NCBI RefSeq assembly: GCF_011516825.1
Contig: NZ_WOTA01000013.1
Location: forward strand, 1-64,000
Source of the DNA: Acetobacter oeni
GTDB taxonomy: Bacteria; Pseudomonadota; Alphaproteobacteria; Acetobacterales; Acetobacteraceae
Reading direction: 5' to 3'
DNA: 64,000 nucleotides
The notes under the pieces were generated by a model. That model did no database searches and was not told the origin of the DNA. It was given only the letters and a program-made list of their open reading frames with translations. How positions within the stretch are numbered: the stretch's first letter is position 1; every line of letters begins with the position of its first letter. A program made the translations under genes and the position numbers. Below are positions 49,613 through 57,364 of the stretch, one piece after another.

Positions 49613-49645
49613 GCCTTCCGGCGGGGTTTAGGTCCGCCGGGGGGC
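49613..49645 (+). terminator. Hairpin after carB
   Basis: A 12-bp stem with two T-G pairs (GCCTTCCGGCGG / CCGCCGGGGGGC) and a 9-nt loop lies 10 bases after the carB stop. It is followed by TTGTCTGCGTGTTT, a poor but partly T-rich tract, so it is a probable terminator of the car operon. Confidence 0.55.
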
Positions 49646-49722
49646 TTGTCTGCGTGTTTCCTGTCCGGGCTGGCGGTTCTGCCTCCCGGTGAATTTTTTA
49701 TGACTTCCCGAGGATAAGCACC

Positions 49723-50196
49723 TTGCAGAAAACTCCGATGACGGCATCCGGCCTGCAGCGACTTGAGGAAGAGTTGCGCAGACTCAAAAGCGAGGAGCGT
49801 CCGGCAATTATCCGGGCCATCGCCGAGGCGCGGGAGCATGGCGATCTGTCGGAGAACGCGGAGTATCATGCCGCGCGCGAGCGTCAGTCTTTTGTTGAAG
49901 GGCGCGTGATGGAGCTGGAGGAGATTGTCTCCACGGCTGAAGTGATCGATCCTTCGAAGCTGTCGGGCGATCAGGTGAAATTTGGCGCGCGGGTGCAGCT
50001 GATCGATGAGGAGACTGACAAAGAGGCCTCCTATCAGATCGTCGGCGTTTATGAGGCGGACATCAAGGCGGGGCTGTTGTCGGTGTCATCGCCGCTGGCG
50101 AAGTCGCTGATCGGGAAGTCGGTTGGTGATACCGTGTCGGTTCCGGCGCCGGGCGGCGACCGGACGTATGAGATCGTTTCCGTTACCTACAGCTGA
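49723..50196 (+). CDS. greA: Transcription elongation factor GreA
   Basis: Rescues backtracked RNA polymerase by stimulating transcript cleavage. The 157-residue protein has the N-terminal coiled-coil with the acidic tip ([20 protein letters not shown]) and the C-terminal FKBP-like domain ending [17 protein letters not shown]. The start is TTG with GAGGA eight bases before it, and MQKTPMT aligns with the family N-terminus; the ATG at codon 6 is the alternative. It stands between carB and ilvA on the same strand. Confidence 0.96.
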   Translation: MQKTPMTASGLQRLEEELRRLKSEERPAIIRAIAEAREHGDLSENAEYHAARERQSFVEGRVMELEEIVSTAEVIDPSKLSGDQVKFGARVQLIDEETDKEASYQIVGVYEADIKAGLLSVSSPLAKSLIGKSVGDTVSVPAPGGDRTYEIVSVTYS

Positions 50197-50223
50197 TTAT
50201 CTGACTCCGGGGACGCTGCGCAC

Positions 50224-51420
50224 GTGATCACTTTCGACGATGTTACGGCTGCGGCGCAGCGGATTGAGGGGCGCGTGCTGCGCACGCCCACCCTGCCCTC
50301 CCAGAGTTTGTCGAAAGCGACGGGCGCGGACATTACGCTGAAGCTCGACAATCTTCAGGCTGTCGGTTCGTTCAAGGAGCGCGGGGCGGCGAACAAACTG
50401 TCCCTGCTGACGCCGGAGGAGCGGGCGCGCGGCGTCATTACGGTTTCGGCCGGGAATCATGCGCAGGGTGTGGCGCGTCATGCCAGTCTGCTTGGGATTG
50501 ACGCGGTGATTGTGATGCCGCGTTTCACGCCTTCGGCGAAGGTGACGCGGACAGCGGGCTGGGGTGCGCGGGTTGTGCTTGAGGGCAATAACTTTGCCGA
50601 GGCGTCGCTGTTTGCGCGGGATCTTCAGCAGCGCGAGGGACGGGTTTTCGTTCATCCGTATGACGATGACGCGGTGATGGCGGGCCAGGGCACCTGTGCG
50701 CTGGAGATGCTGGAGGATGCGGGGCCACTGGATGCGCTGGTGGTGCCTATTGGTGGTGGCGGATTGCTGTCGGGCTGTGCTGTGGCGGCACGGGCTCTGC
50801 GGCCTGATGTTGAGCTGATTGGTGTGCAGGTGGAGAGTTTCTCTTCGCTGGCGGCGTTTCCGGGTGATGAGATTATGCCTCCGGGCGGGTCGACGATTGC
50901 TGAGGGCATTGCCGTGATGCAGATCGGGCGGCGGCCTTATGAGGTGATCCGGGAGATGGTTTCGCGGGTGATTGTGGTGTCTGAGGCGGCGGTTGAGAAC
51001 GCGATCACCATGATGTCCGAGGGGGCCAAGCAGGTTGTTGAGGGCGCAGGCGCCGTGGGGCTGGCGGCGGTGATTGCCAATCCGAAGCTGTTTGCCGGAA
51101 AGCGGCTTGGTCTGCCGGTGACGGGCGGGAACGTGGACACGCGGATTCTGGCGAACACGCTGCTGCGGGCGATGCTGCGGGATGGCCGGCTGCTGCGGCT
51201 TTGCATGGAGATCCCGGATCGTCCAGGGGTTCTGGCGGATATTTCGGGGATTATTGGCGGGGCTGGCGGCAACATTCTTGAAGTGTCGCATCAGCGGCTG
51301 TTCGCGGCGCCTTCTGTGCAGGCGGCGGAGCTTGAGGTGATGATCGAGGCGCGTGATCCGCTCCATGCGGAGCAGATCACTGAGGCGCTGCGCGCGCGCT
51401 ATGTGGTGCGGCGCGTCTGA
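50224..51420 (+). CDS. ilvA: Threonine ammonia-lyase (threonine dehydratase)
   Basis: PLP enzyme that deaminates threonine to 2-oxobutyrate, the entry to isoleucine synthesis. The 398-residue protein carries the PLP lysine in VGSFKERGAANKL, the phosphate-binding GGGGLLSGCAVAA and a single C-terminal ACT domain (RLCMEIPDRPGVLADISGII). That length and single ACT domain correspond to the shorter TIGR01127-type enzymes, so a catabolic TdcB-like role is possible. The start is GTG with a poor ribosome site, 27 bp after greA, so it may depend on read-through translation. It converges on the dodecin gene. Confidence 0.93.
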   Translation: MITFDDVTAAAQRIEGRVLRTPTLPSQSLSKATGADITLKLDNLQAVGSFKERGAANKLSLLTPEERARGVITVSAGNHAQGVARHASLLGIDAVIVMPRFTPSAKVTRTAGWGARVVLEGNNFAEASLFARDLQQREGRVFVHPYDDDAVMAGQGTCALEMLEDAGPLDALVVPIGGGGLLSGCAVAARALRPDVELIGVQVESFSSLAAFPGDEIMPPGGSTIAEGIAVMQIGRRPYEVIREMVSRVIVVSEAAVENAITMMSEGAKQVVEGAGAVGLAAVIANPKLFAGKRLGLPVTGGNVDTRILANTLLRAMLRDGRLLRLCMEIPDRPGVLADISGIIGGAGGNILEVSHQRLFAAPSVQAAELEVMIEARDPLHAEQITEALRARYVVRRV

Positions 51421-51423
51421 GGC

Positions 51424-51633
51424 TTAATCTTCGAGGGTCAGGCCGATTTTGAGGGTGACCTGGTAGTGGCTGATGTCCCCGTGTTCGACGTGGCCACGGG
51501 TACTGATGACTTCGAACCAGCGGACGTGTTTTTCGTCTTTGCCGACGCGGGTGATGGCGTTGGCGATGGCCTTCTCGACGCTGTCAGGTGATGAGCCGAC
51601 GACTTCGATGACTTTATAGACGTGCTCGGACAT
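51424..51633 (-). CDS. Dodecin family protein
   Basis: Small flavin-storing protein that forms a hollow dodecamer. The 69-residue product has the family layout: VYKVIEVVGSSPDSVEKAIA, then the flavin-stacking Trp in HVRWFEVISTRGHVE and the strand YQVTLKIGLTLED. GGGAG lies eight bases before the ATG. It converges on ilvA with a 3-bp gap and is divergent from flbT. It may buffer free flavin. Confidence 0.93.
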   Translation of the reverse strand: MSEHVYKVIEVVGSSPDSVEKAIANAITRVGKDEKHVRWFEVISTRGHVEHGDISHYQVTLKIGLTLED

Positions 51634-51824
51634 TAAAAGGGCTCCCTGTTTCGGATCGATGCTGTGAGACGCTGCCGGATGCCATATCTGACGTTCAGGA
51701 GTCGGACGGGTTTCCGTGAAGAAGCGGTTTTCTTTCTTATTTCGAGCGCCCCAGGTAACTGATTGTCAATATTCTGCATCGATAAAGGTTCTGGTTGCGA
51801 AACACGCAAGGAGGACGACGCAAA

Positions 51825-52259
51825 ATGGCGGGACTTGGTATTCGTCTCGAAGCCGGGGACAGGATGATCCTGAACGGCGCCGGGGTTCATTTTCTCACCG
51901 GTGCGCAGATCCGGCTGATCAATCGGGCTGATTTCCTGTTCGGGCGGCAGATCATGCGGCCGGAGGAAGCGAATACGCCGGCGCGGCGAATCTATTATGC
52001 ACTGCAGAACGCCTATGTCGGCACGGCCGAAGAGCGGGTGACCGCTCTGACCGAGGCGAAGTGGTACGTGACGACCTTCATACAGGAGACGACATCAGAG
52101 TCGGCGCGAACACTTCTGGCGGATGCGCTGCGGGTCGCGACAGAAGGTAATTTCTATCGGGCTCTGAAAATTGCCCGCAGAATCATTCGTCATGAGGATG
52201 CGGTTCTGAAAGAAATCAGCAAGACGTCCGATTTTTCAGACGAAGCCCGGGAGCCTTAA
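51825..52259 (+). CDS. flbT: Flagellar biosynthesis repressor FlbT
   Basis: Post-transcriptional regulator of flagellin. In Caulobacter, FlbT binds the flagellin mRNA leader and limits its translation and stability until the hook is complete. The 144-residue protein has the conserved N-terminus LGIRLEAGDRMILNGAG and the HFLTGAQIRLINRADFLFGR block. The ATG at 51825 has AAGGAGG ten bases upstream; a longer open frame from 51795 is less likely. Flagellin starts 71 bp downstream and flaF closes the group. Confidence 0.92.
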   Translation: MAGLGIRLEAGDRMILNGAGVHFLTGAQIRLINRADFLFGRQIMRPEEANTPARRIYYALQNAYVGTAEERVTALTEAKWYVTTFIQETTSESARTLLADALRVATEGNFYRALKIARRIIRHEDAVLKEISKTSDFSDEAREP

Positions 52260-52330
52260 TCCAATATTAGCTTTCCGGGTCCTTTATAGGGGTGCTGCGA
52301 AAAATGCAGTGAACATATGGAGAAAATCTG

Positions 52331-53266
52331 ATGTCACTTTCGATCAACACCAACACCTCGGCAATGGTTGCTCTTGAGTCGCTGAACTCGACGACAAACG
52401 AGCTGGATTCGACCGAAAACACCATTTCGACGGGCCAGAAAGTCTCGACGGCTTCCGACAATCCTGCTGCCTATGCCATCGCCCAGACGATGAACGGCAA
52501 CATTTCAGGTCTGTCCGCTGTCAGCGATGGTCTGAGTTTTGCTGCCGAGGTCGTCAGCACGACCACTTCCGCTGCATCCAGCATCATCAGCACACTTCAG
52601 CTGATCCAGGCTGCTGTAACGTCCGTTGGTCAGACAGGTATTGATACAGCTACGGTCGGCACGGAAGTTGAGGGGTACCTCGACGAAATCAATACCTATG
52701 CACGTGACGCCACCATGAACGGCGTGAACCTGCTTGCCGGTACGGGCGACGCTGCGAGTGCAAATGGTGTTCAATCAGCTACCCTGAGCAATACCCTTCA
52801 GTATGTTACGGGCCTTCAGGGATCTGTCGGCACGGTTTCGTCTGTTGCGACCGGCGCGGAGGCGCTGACGACGGCTCTTGGCCTGACCTCCTCTATTCTC
52901 ACTGCCGGTGGATCAACCACCAGTGCGACGGATCTGGCGGCCACCCTGTCTGCCGTATTCGGTTCCAGTGTTACGCCGAGTGCCACCGATCTTCAGTCAA
53001 TGATTCAATCGGTGCAGAGCGCTATCACCACGATGACGGGCTATGCATCCAAATTCGCGGCGGCGTCCAACACCATCACAGGCATGGAAAGCTATTCCGC
53101 CAATCTGTCTGACTCCCTGACTTCGGGCGTAGGTGCGCTGACAGATGCCGACATGGCGGCAGAAAGCGCCAAGCTGACCTCTCTCCAGACAAAGCAGTCC
53201 CTTGCGATTTCAAGTCTGTCGGTTGCCAAGTCTTCTTCGCAGAACATTCTGACACTTTTCCGCTAA
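52331..53266 (+). CDS. Flagellin
   Basis: Filament subunit of 311 residues. The conserved D0/D1 ends are present: N-terminal SLSINTNTSAMVALESLNST and ISTGQKVSTASDNPAAYAIA, and C-terminal LTDADMAAESAKLTSLQTKQ with ILTLFR. The central domain is short and very rich in Ser, Thr and Ala, giving many possible O-glycosylation sites. GGAGA is seven bases before the ATG. In the 5' leader, CTGC and GCAG flank GAAAAAT, forming a small hairpin that could be an FlbT target. The glycosyltransferase gene that follows fits modification of this protein. Confidence 0.96.
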   Translation: MSLSINTNTSAMVALESLNSTTNELDSTENTISTGQKVSTASDNPAAYAIAQTMNGNISGLSAVSDGLSFAAEVVSTTTSAASSIISTLQLIQAAVTSVGQTGIDTATVGTEVEGYLDEINTYARDATMNGVNLLAGTGDAASANGVQSATLSNTLQYVTGLQGSVGTVSSVATGAEALTTALGLTSSILTAGGSTTSATDLAATLSAVFGSSVTPSATDLQSMIQSVQSAITTMTGYASKFAAASNTITGMESYSANLSDSLTSGVGALTDADMAAESAKLTSLQTKQSLAISSLSVAKSSSQNILTLFR

Positions 53267-53273
53267 AACTAAC

Positions 53274-53299
53274 CGTGAGGGGAGTTCGCTCTCCTCACG
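53274..53299 (+). terminator. Hairpin after flagellin
   Basis: CGTGAGGGGAG and CTCTCCTCACG pair over 11 bp (with a G-T pair) around a TTCG tetraloop, 8 bases past the flagellin stop. No T-run follows, so it may stabilise the abundant flagellin mRNA or partly terminate it, letting less message into the next two genes. Confidence 0.6.
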
Positions 53300-53324
53300 C
53301 CTCTTCGGCCAGGTATCATTTCAA

Positions 53325-55052
53325 ATGGAAAAATTTAAAAAAAAGAATGATGTTCAGAAATACATATCAAAACTAACGACATTACTTGAGAACAACGAAC
53401 ATATAAAAGCAATCGATACGATCCGACACGGATTAAAAAATAAGCCGGAATGGGCAGAGGGTTACGCTCTTCTTGGTCGTCTGTTGTGGCAGACCGGGGT
53501 TCACGATGAAGCGATGACTGCTTTCAGAACAGCCGTGACATTGCAGCCGGAAACTTCGGAATGGAAATTGTCGCTTCTGAGTTGTGAAGTTCAACTCGGA
53601 CAGCTTGATCGCGCGGTTCCTGAACTTCTCAGAATAATTTCTGAAAATATCAATAATGTCTCTGTTGTCATCGAAGCTGTTTCTCTTATTTCCCTGGCTT
53701 CCCGCCACGATATTGCTGCAGCCAGTCTCAAATGGTGTGTGCGGAAGCGGCCAGATGAACCGCGTTTTCCCATTGCACTCGCATCGGAACTGATAAGTGC
53801 TGGCCACCCTGCTGAGGGCTGCGCGGTCTTCATTGATCTGATAAAGCAGTCTCCTGACAATATCAGCTATACGCCGCTCATTGTTTCAGCTCTGGGGCAT
53901 ATTGGTGAATTTCAATACGCACTGGATATTTCAGAAGTTTACAATAATTCTCCCGAAGAAAAAAGCCCTCCCTTTCTGAACAACATGGCGTGCGCACTGG
54001 GTGCGCTTAATCGTTCGAACGAAGCGATTCCTCTATATGAAGAAGCTTTCAGAAAATCTCCGGATGATGAATCTATCCGGTTTGGTCTGGCGTCCGCATA
54101 TCTGAAAAACGGTGACTACGAAAAAGGGTGGACGCAGAATGAGCTTCGTCCTGCTGTTCTGAAACGTCCCGAGAAGAAGCCGTGGCGTGGTGAAGAAGAT
54201 CTGAACGGAAAGACGCTCCTGCTTCTTGGCGATCAGGGACTGGGCGATTGCATACAGTTTGTGCGGTATATCCGTTTTCTCAGTACATCAGGCACCCGGC
54301 TTGTTCTTGCAGTGCCTGCACCTCTGGTCCGGCTGTTCAGCAATATGCCATACGATATGGATGTGCATGCACTGGACCGGCTTCCCCTTGAACACGATCT
54401 GAGTTGTCCGCTTTTAAGTCTCCCGTTCGCACTTATGCGGTATATCGGGACGGAAATTCCGTCTGACGTGCCTTATCTTAAGGCATATTCAGAGGATGTT
54501 TCGCGGTTCGGGACGTTGCCTGGGCCAGCCCGTAAAAAACGGGTGGGAATTGTCTGGAGCGGCGCGGAACGGCCTCAATATGGTATTTTTTACCGGGCGA
54601 GATCGTCATCGCTGGAAGGCTTCGCGCCTGTTCTGGAACAGACGCAGGTTGAGTTCGTCAGTCTCCAGACTGGCAAACCGCGTGACGAGCTTTCTGCCTC
54701 ACGTTTTCAGCATGTCCCTGATCCGATGGGTGACGTCCGGGATATGGCCGACACCGCAGCGATCATCCAGACGCTTGATCTGGTTATTTCGGTGGATACG
54801 TCCGTTGCGCATCTGGCAGGCGCAATGGGAAAACCCGTATGGATGCTGACACGGAGTGACTGCTGCTGGCGGTGGCTCGAACATCGTGATGATACGCCCT
54901 GGTATCCTACGATGAAGATCTTTCGTTCTCAGCCGGGGAGTCTCGACCACGCGATTTCTCTGGCAGCCAGGGAACTGTCGCTGTTTTCGAAAAACACATC
55001 CCCGGCAGAAGCTCACACGACCACACATAAAAAACATGAGGCACTTACATGA
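53325..55052 (+). CDS. TPR-containing glycosyltransferase, probable flagellin modification
   Basis: A 575-residue protein. About the first 280 residues are tetratricopeptide repeats (AEGYALLGRLLWQTGVHDEA and similar). The rest resembles the GT9/GT41-like transferases fused to TPRs: a GDQGLGDCIQFVRYIRFL segment near 302 and the donor-site VDTSVAHLAGAMGKPVWML near 490, followed by a WYPTMKIFRQ-like ending. It lies between flagellin and flaF and overlaps the flaF start as ATGA, so it belongs to the flagellar unit. Placement and Ser/Thr-rich flagellin suggest that it O-glycosylates the filament; this is inference. Its codon composition is more AT-rich than the neighbouring housekeeping genes. Confidence 0.82.
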   Translation: MEKFKKKNDVQKYISKLTTLLENNEHIKAIDTIRHGLKNKPEWAEGYALLGRLLWQTGVHDEAMTAFRTAVTLQPETSEWKLSLLSCEVQLGQLDRAVPELLRIISENINNVSVVIEAVSLISLASRHDIAAASLKWCVRKRPDEPRFPIALASELISAGHPAEGCAVFIDLIKQSPDNISYTPLIVSALGHIGEFQYALDISEVYNNSPEEKSPPFLNNMACALGALNRSNEAIPLYEEAFRKSPDDESIRFGLASAYLKNGDYEKGWTQNELRPAVLKRPEKKPWRGEEDLNGKTLLLLGDQGLGDCIQFVRYIRFLSTSGTRLVLAVPAPLVRLFSNMPYDMDVHALDRLPLEHDLSCPLLSLPFALMRYIGTEIPSDVPYLKAYSEDVSRFGTLPGPARKKRVGIVWSGAERPQYGIFYRARSSSLEGFAPVLEQTQVEFVSLQTGKPRDELSASRFQHVPDPMGDVRDMADTAAIIQTLDLVISVDTSVAHLAGAMGKPVWMLTRSDCCWRWLEHRDDTPWYPTMKIFRSQPGSLDHAISLAARELSLFSKNTSPAEAHTTTHKKHEALT

Positions 55053-55459
55053 AGTATGGCATTCAGCGCTACAATATGGGTCTCACGAACAGCATGAGCC
55101 CGCGTCAGATTGAGGCTATGGCATTTAGCCAGGCCATTACAATGCTTCAGTCAGCGCGGACACAGAAAGACAGAATTCATGCTCTGTCGATGAATCAGAA
55201 GCTCTGGTCAGCAGTTCTTCGGGAAGTTGGTGTGGAGAACAACGGCATGCCGCCTGTTTTGCGCCATGATCTGCTTAAGCTGTCTGTCTGGGCGACGCGT
55301 TACTGCGTTCGGGCCATGCTTCATAAGATCAGTCTGAAGCCGCTGATCGATATTAACCGGGATATGCTCGACGGACTCCGCGAAGGCGCAGCGGAAGCGG
55401 TGGCCAGATCAGAGGGGGACACCGCTTCAGCCCGGACCTTCAAATTCGCAACGGCCTGA
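55049..55459 (+). CDS. flaF: Flagellar biosynthesis regulator FlaF
   Basis: Partner of FlbT in alphaproteobacteria; needed for flagellin synthesis and secretion in Caulobacter. The 136-residue protein shows the FlaF pattern: SPRQIEAMAFSQAITMLQSA near the start, then LSMNQKLWSAVLREV and LSVWATRYCVRAM. The start ATG overlaps the stop of the upstream glycosyltransferase (ATGA), showing coupled translation. It converges on upp after 3 bp. Confidence 0.92.
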   Translation: MKYGIQRYNMGLTNSMSPRQIEAMAFSQAITMLQSARTQKDRIHALSMNQKLWSAVLREVGVENNGMPPVLRHDLLKLSVWATRYCVRAMLHKISLKPLIDINRDMLDGLREGAAEAVARSEGDTASARTFKFATA

Positions 55460-55462
55460 CGT

Positions 55463-56113
55463 TTATTTTGTGCCGAAGAGGCGGTCTCCTGCGTCGCCCA
55501 GGCCGGGGCGGATGTATCCGTGATCATCGAGTTCCCGATCCACTGAGCAGGTGATGATTTTTACGTCCGGATGCGCTTTCGAGAGGCAGGCGATGCCCTC
55601 GGGAGCGGCCAGGAGGCAGACGAAAATGATATTTTCGGCACCTGCATTTTTGAGTCTGTCGATAGCGGCTGACGCGCTGTAGCCGGTGGCGAGCATCGGG
55701 TCGACGACGATGCAGTCGCGGTTTCCGATGTCGTCTGGCAGTTTCATGTAATATTCAACGGGACGAAGTGTCTCCGGGTCACGGAACAGGCCGATATGGC
55801 CGACACGGGCCGAGGGGACGAGATCGAGCATACCGTCGAGGATGCCGTTGCCGGCGCGCAGGATCGAAACAAAACAGAGTTTTTTCCCTGACAGACGCTC
55901 ACCGGTCATCTGTTCGATCGGGGTGTTGATCTCGACGGGCTCCAGTCTGAGATCCCGGGTTGCTTCGTAGCACAGGAGCAGGCTCAGTTCGCGGGCCAGG
56001 CGACGGAAGCCTGTGGTGGACGTTGTTTCGTCGCGCAGTTTTGTCAGTTTGTGACGAACGAGGGGATGAGTGACAACCACGACGTTGCTGGTATGCGTTG
56101 CAGTTTCGGTCAT
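55463..56113 (-). CDS. upp: Uracil phosphoribosyltransferase
   Basis: Pyrimidine salvage enzyme making UMP from uracil and PRPP. The 216-residue protein has [14 protein letters not shown] at the start, the [15 protein letters not shown] segment, the PRPP-binding loop [16 protein letters not shown] and the uracil-site end [17 protein letters not shown]. The ATG is supported by the family N-terminus. It is 87 bp downstream of msrB on the same strand and converges on flaF. Confidence 0.97.
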   Translation of the reverse strand: MTETATHTSNVVVVTHPLVRHKLTKLRDETTSTTGFRRLARELSLLLCYEATRDLRLEPVEINTPIEQMTGERLSGKKLCFVSILRAGNGILDGMLDLVPSARVGHIGLFRDPETLRPVEYYMKLPDDIGNRDCIVVDPMLATGYSASAAIDRLKNAGAENIIFVCLLAAPEGIACLSKAHPDVKIITCSVDRELDDHGYIRPGLGDAGDRLFGTK

Positions 56114-56200
56114 TGACGCCTTTGCCTGTTCTGAACGTGTTGCGGGTGCCTGTGGCCGGCACCCGGATTTCTGTCTGATCCTGCCTGTGCGCTGATCTGG

Positions 56201-56599
56201 TCAGCCGGCTTTTTCTTCCGGCTCAAAATCCAGGACGATGCCGTTCATGCAATAGCGCAATCCTGTTGGTTCCGGCCCGTCGGGGAAGACGTGTCCCAGA
56301 TGTCCTTTGCATTTCGCACAATGGACTTCTGTTCGGGCCATACCGAGGCTGTTATCGGTTTCCATCTCTACCGCGCCCGAGATGGGGGTGAAGAAGGAAG
56401 GCCAGCCGCTGCCGCTCTCATATTTGGCGTCCGATGAGAAAAGCGGGGTGCCGCACGCGGCGCAGCGATAAATTCCGGTACGTTTCTCATGATTGAGATT
56501 ACTTGAGCCAGGCCGTTCGGTGCCGTGTTGTCTGAGAACCCGGAGTTGCTCTTCGGTGAGGGTGCCGCAGAGGGAGACGGGCTGTGGTTCTTCGGACAT
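56201..56599 (-). CDS. msrB: Peptide-methionine (R)-S-oxide reductase
   Basis: Repairs oxidised methionine (R-sulfoxide) in proteins. In 132 residues it has the structural zinc cysteines in CAACG (46, 49) and CAKCKGH (94, 97), the substrate-pocket GSGWPSFF and the catalytic Cys117 in GLRYCMNG. It has no signal peptide, so it acts in the cytoplasm. It is on the minus strand upstream of upp and divergent from the small protein gene at 56846. Confidence 0.96.
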   Translation of the reverse strand: MSEEPQPVSLCGTLTEEQLRVLRQHGTERPGSSNLNHEKRTGIYRCAACGTPLFSSDAKYESGSGWPSFFTPISGAVEMETDNSLGMARTEVHCAKCKGHLGHVFPDGPEPTGLRYCMNGIVLDFEPEEKAG

Positions 56600-56753
56600 G
56601 GTGCGCTTCCTTTGCCTTCCTGACTGGCCATACTGCCCCGTCGACAGTGGCCCGGTGTGGCTGTTCCCTTATAATCCGGGAGGTCTGCCCTGCGTCAAAT
56701 GGTTAAGGGTAATGGTGTCGTCTGGCGACCGGAGACACGCGACGGTCTGATTG

Positions 56754-56759
56754 TATAAT
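56754..56759 (+). promoter_or_regulatory. Candidate -10 box for the 58-residue protein gene
   Basis: TATAAT, a perfect -10 hexamer, lies 86 bases before the start codon of the small gene at 56846 in the msrB-divergent region. A matching -35 is not obvious, so an alternative sigma factor or activator may be involved. Confidence 0.35.
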
Positions 56760-56845
56760 TTTTGTTCATGTCACGAACCTGTCCAAACTGACCGGGATCG
56801 GGGGCGTTTTTTCTGTGTCCGACAAAAAAATCGCGGGAGGACGCT

Positions 56846-57022
56846 ATGACCGACAAAATGAAAATTCTGCCAAAGAAAAAAGAGACGGAATTTGAGAAGG
56901 CTGATCGGGCAAGTCAGGAGCAACTGGACGAGGTTGGGGAAGAGACATTCCCGGCCAGCGATCCGCCCTCCTCCGGCAAGTCAACGGGACCGGGCGATAC
57001 CGGTTCGCCGAAGGGGGAATGA
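56846..57022 (+). CDS. Small EETFPASDPPS-motif protein
   Basis: A 58-residue hydrophilic protein with no hydrophobic core, rich in Lys, Glu, Pro, Ser and Gly. It contains EVGEETFPASDPPSSGK, a motif seen in many short uncharacterised proteobacterial proteins. GGGAGG lies five bases before the ATG, a strong ribosome site. It stands alone between msrB and gpmI. The highly charged, disorder-prone sequence would fit a stress-related protein, but the function is unknown. Confidence 0.8.
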   Translation: MTDKMKILPKKKETEFEKADRASQEQLDEVGEETFPASDPPSSGKSTGPGDTGSPKGE

Positions 57023-57364
57023 GGCGTTTACGGCTCATGATATGATGTCAGGAATTTCCGGCCGATGGAGCCGGGATTTCTCCAGGGCGGATAGTCGGAG
57101 GCGGGCTGTCATCTGCAATGCGCCGGTTTTTGTGTTCGATTTTGCCTCGCCATTCTGAAATATAGGTGACATTTCCGTATCCACCGGACGCGGTCTGCTG
57201 CTGACTGGCTTCTGCTGGCTGGCGTAAAAGAAGCTGGCTACGAATGACTTTGCAGGCCGGAACACGTTCGGGTATTTATTGTGAGTCACATGCCTTTGTC
57301 TGAAACGACAGGCAGGCGGTGCCATGATACGGGCAACAACAATTCGAAAAAAAGGTCTGCTTTC

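Noticed and set aside
51634..52330. Sigma-54 or sigma-28 promoter before flbT or flagellin
   Set aside because: No TGGCAC-N5-TTGC or TAAA-N-GCCGATAA match was found in either upstream region.
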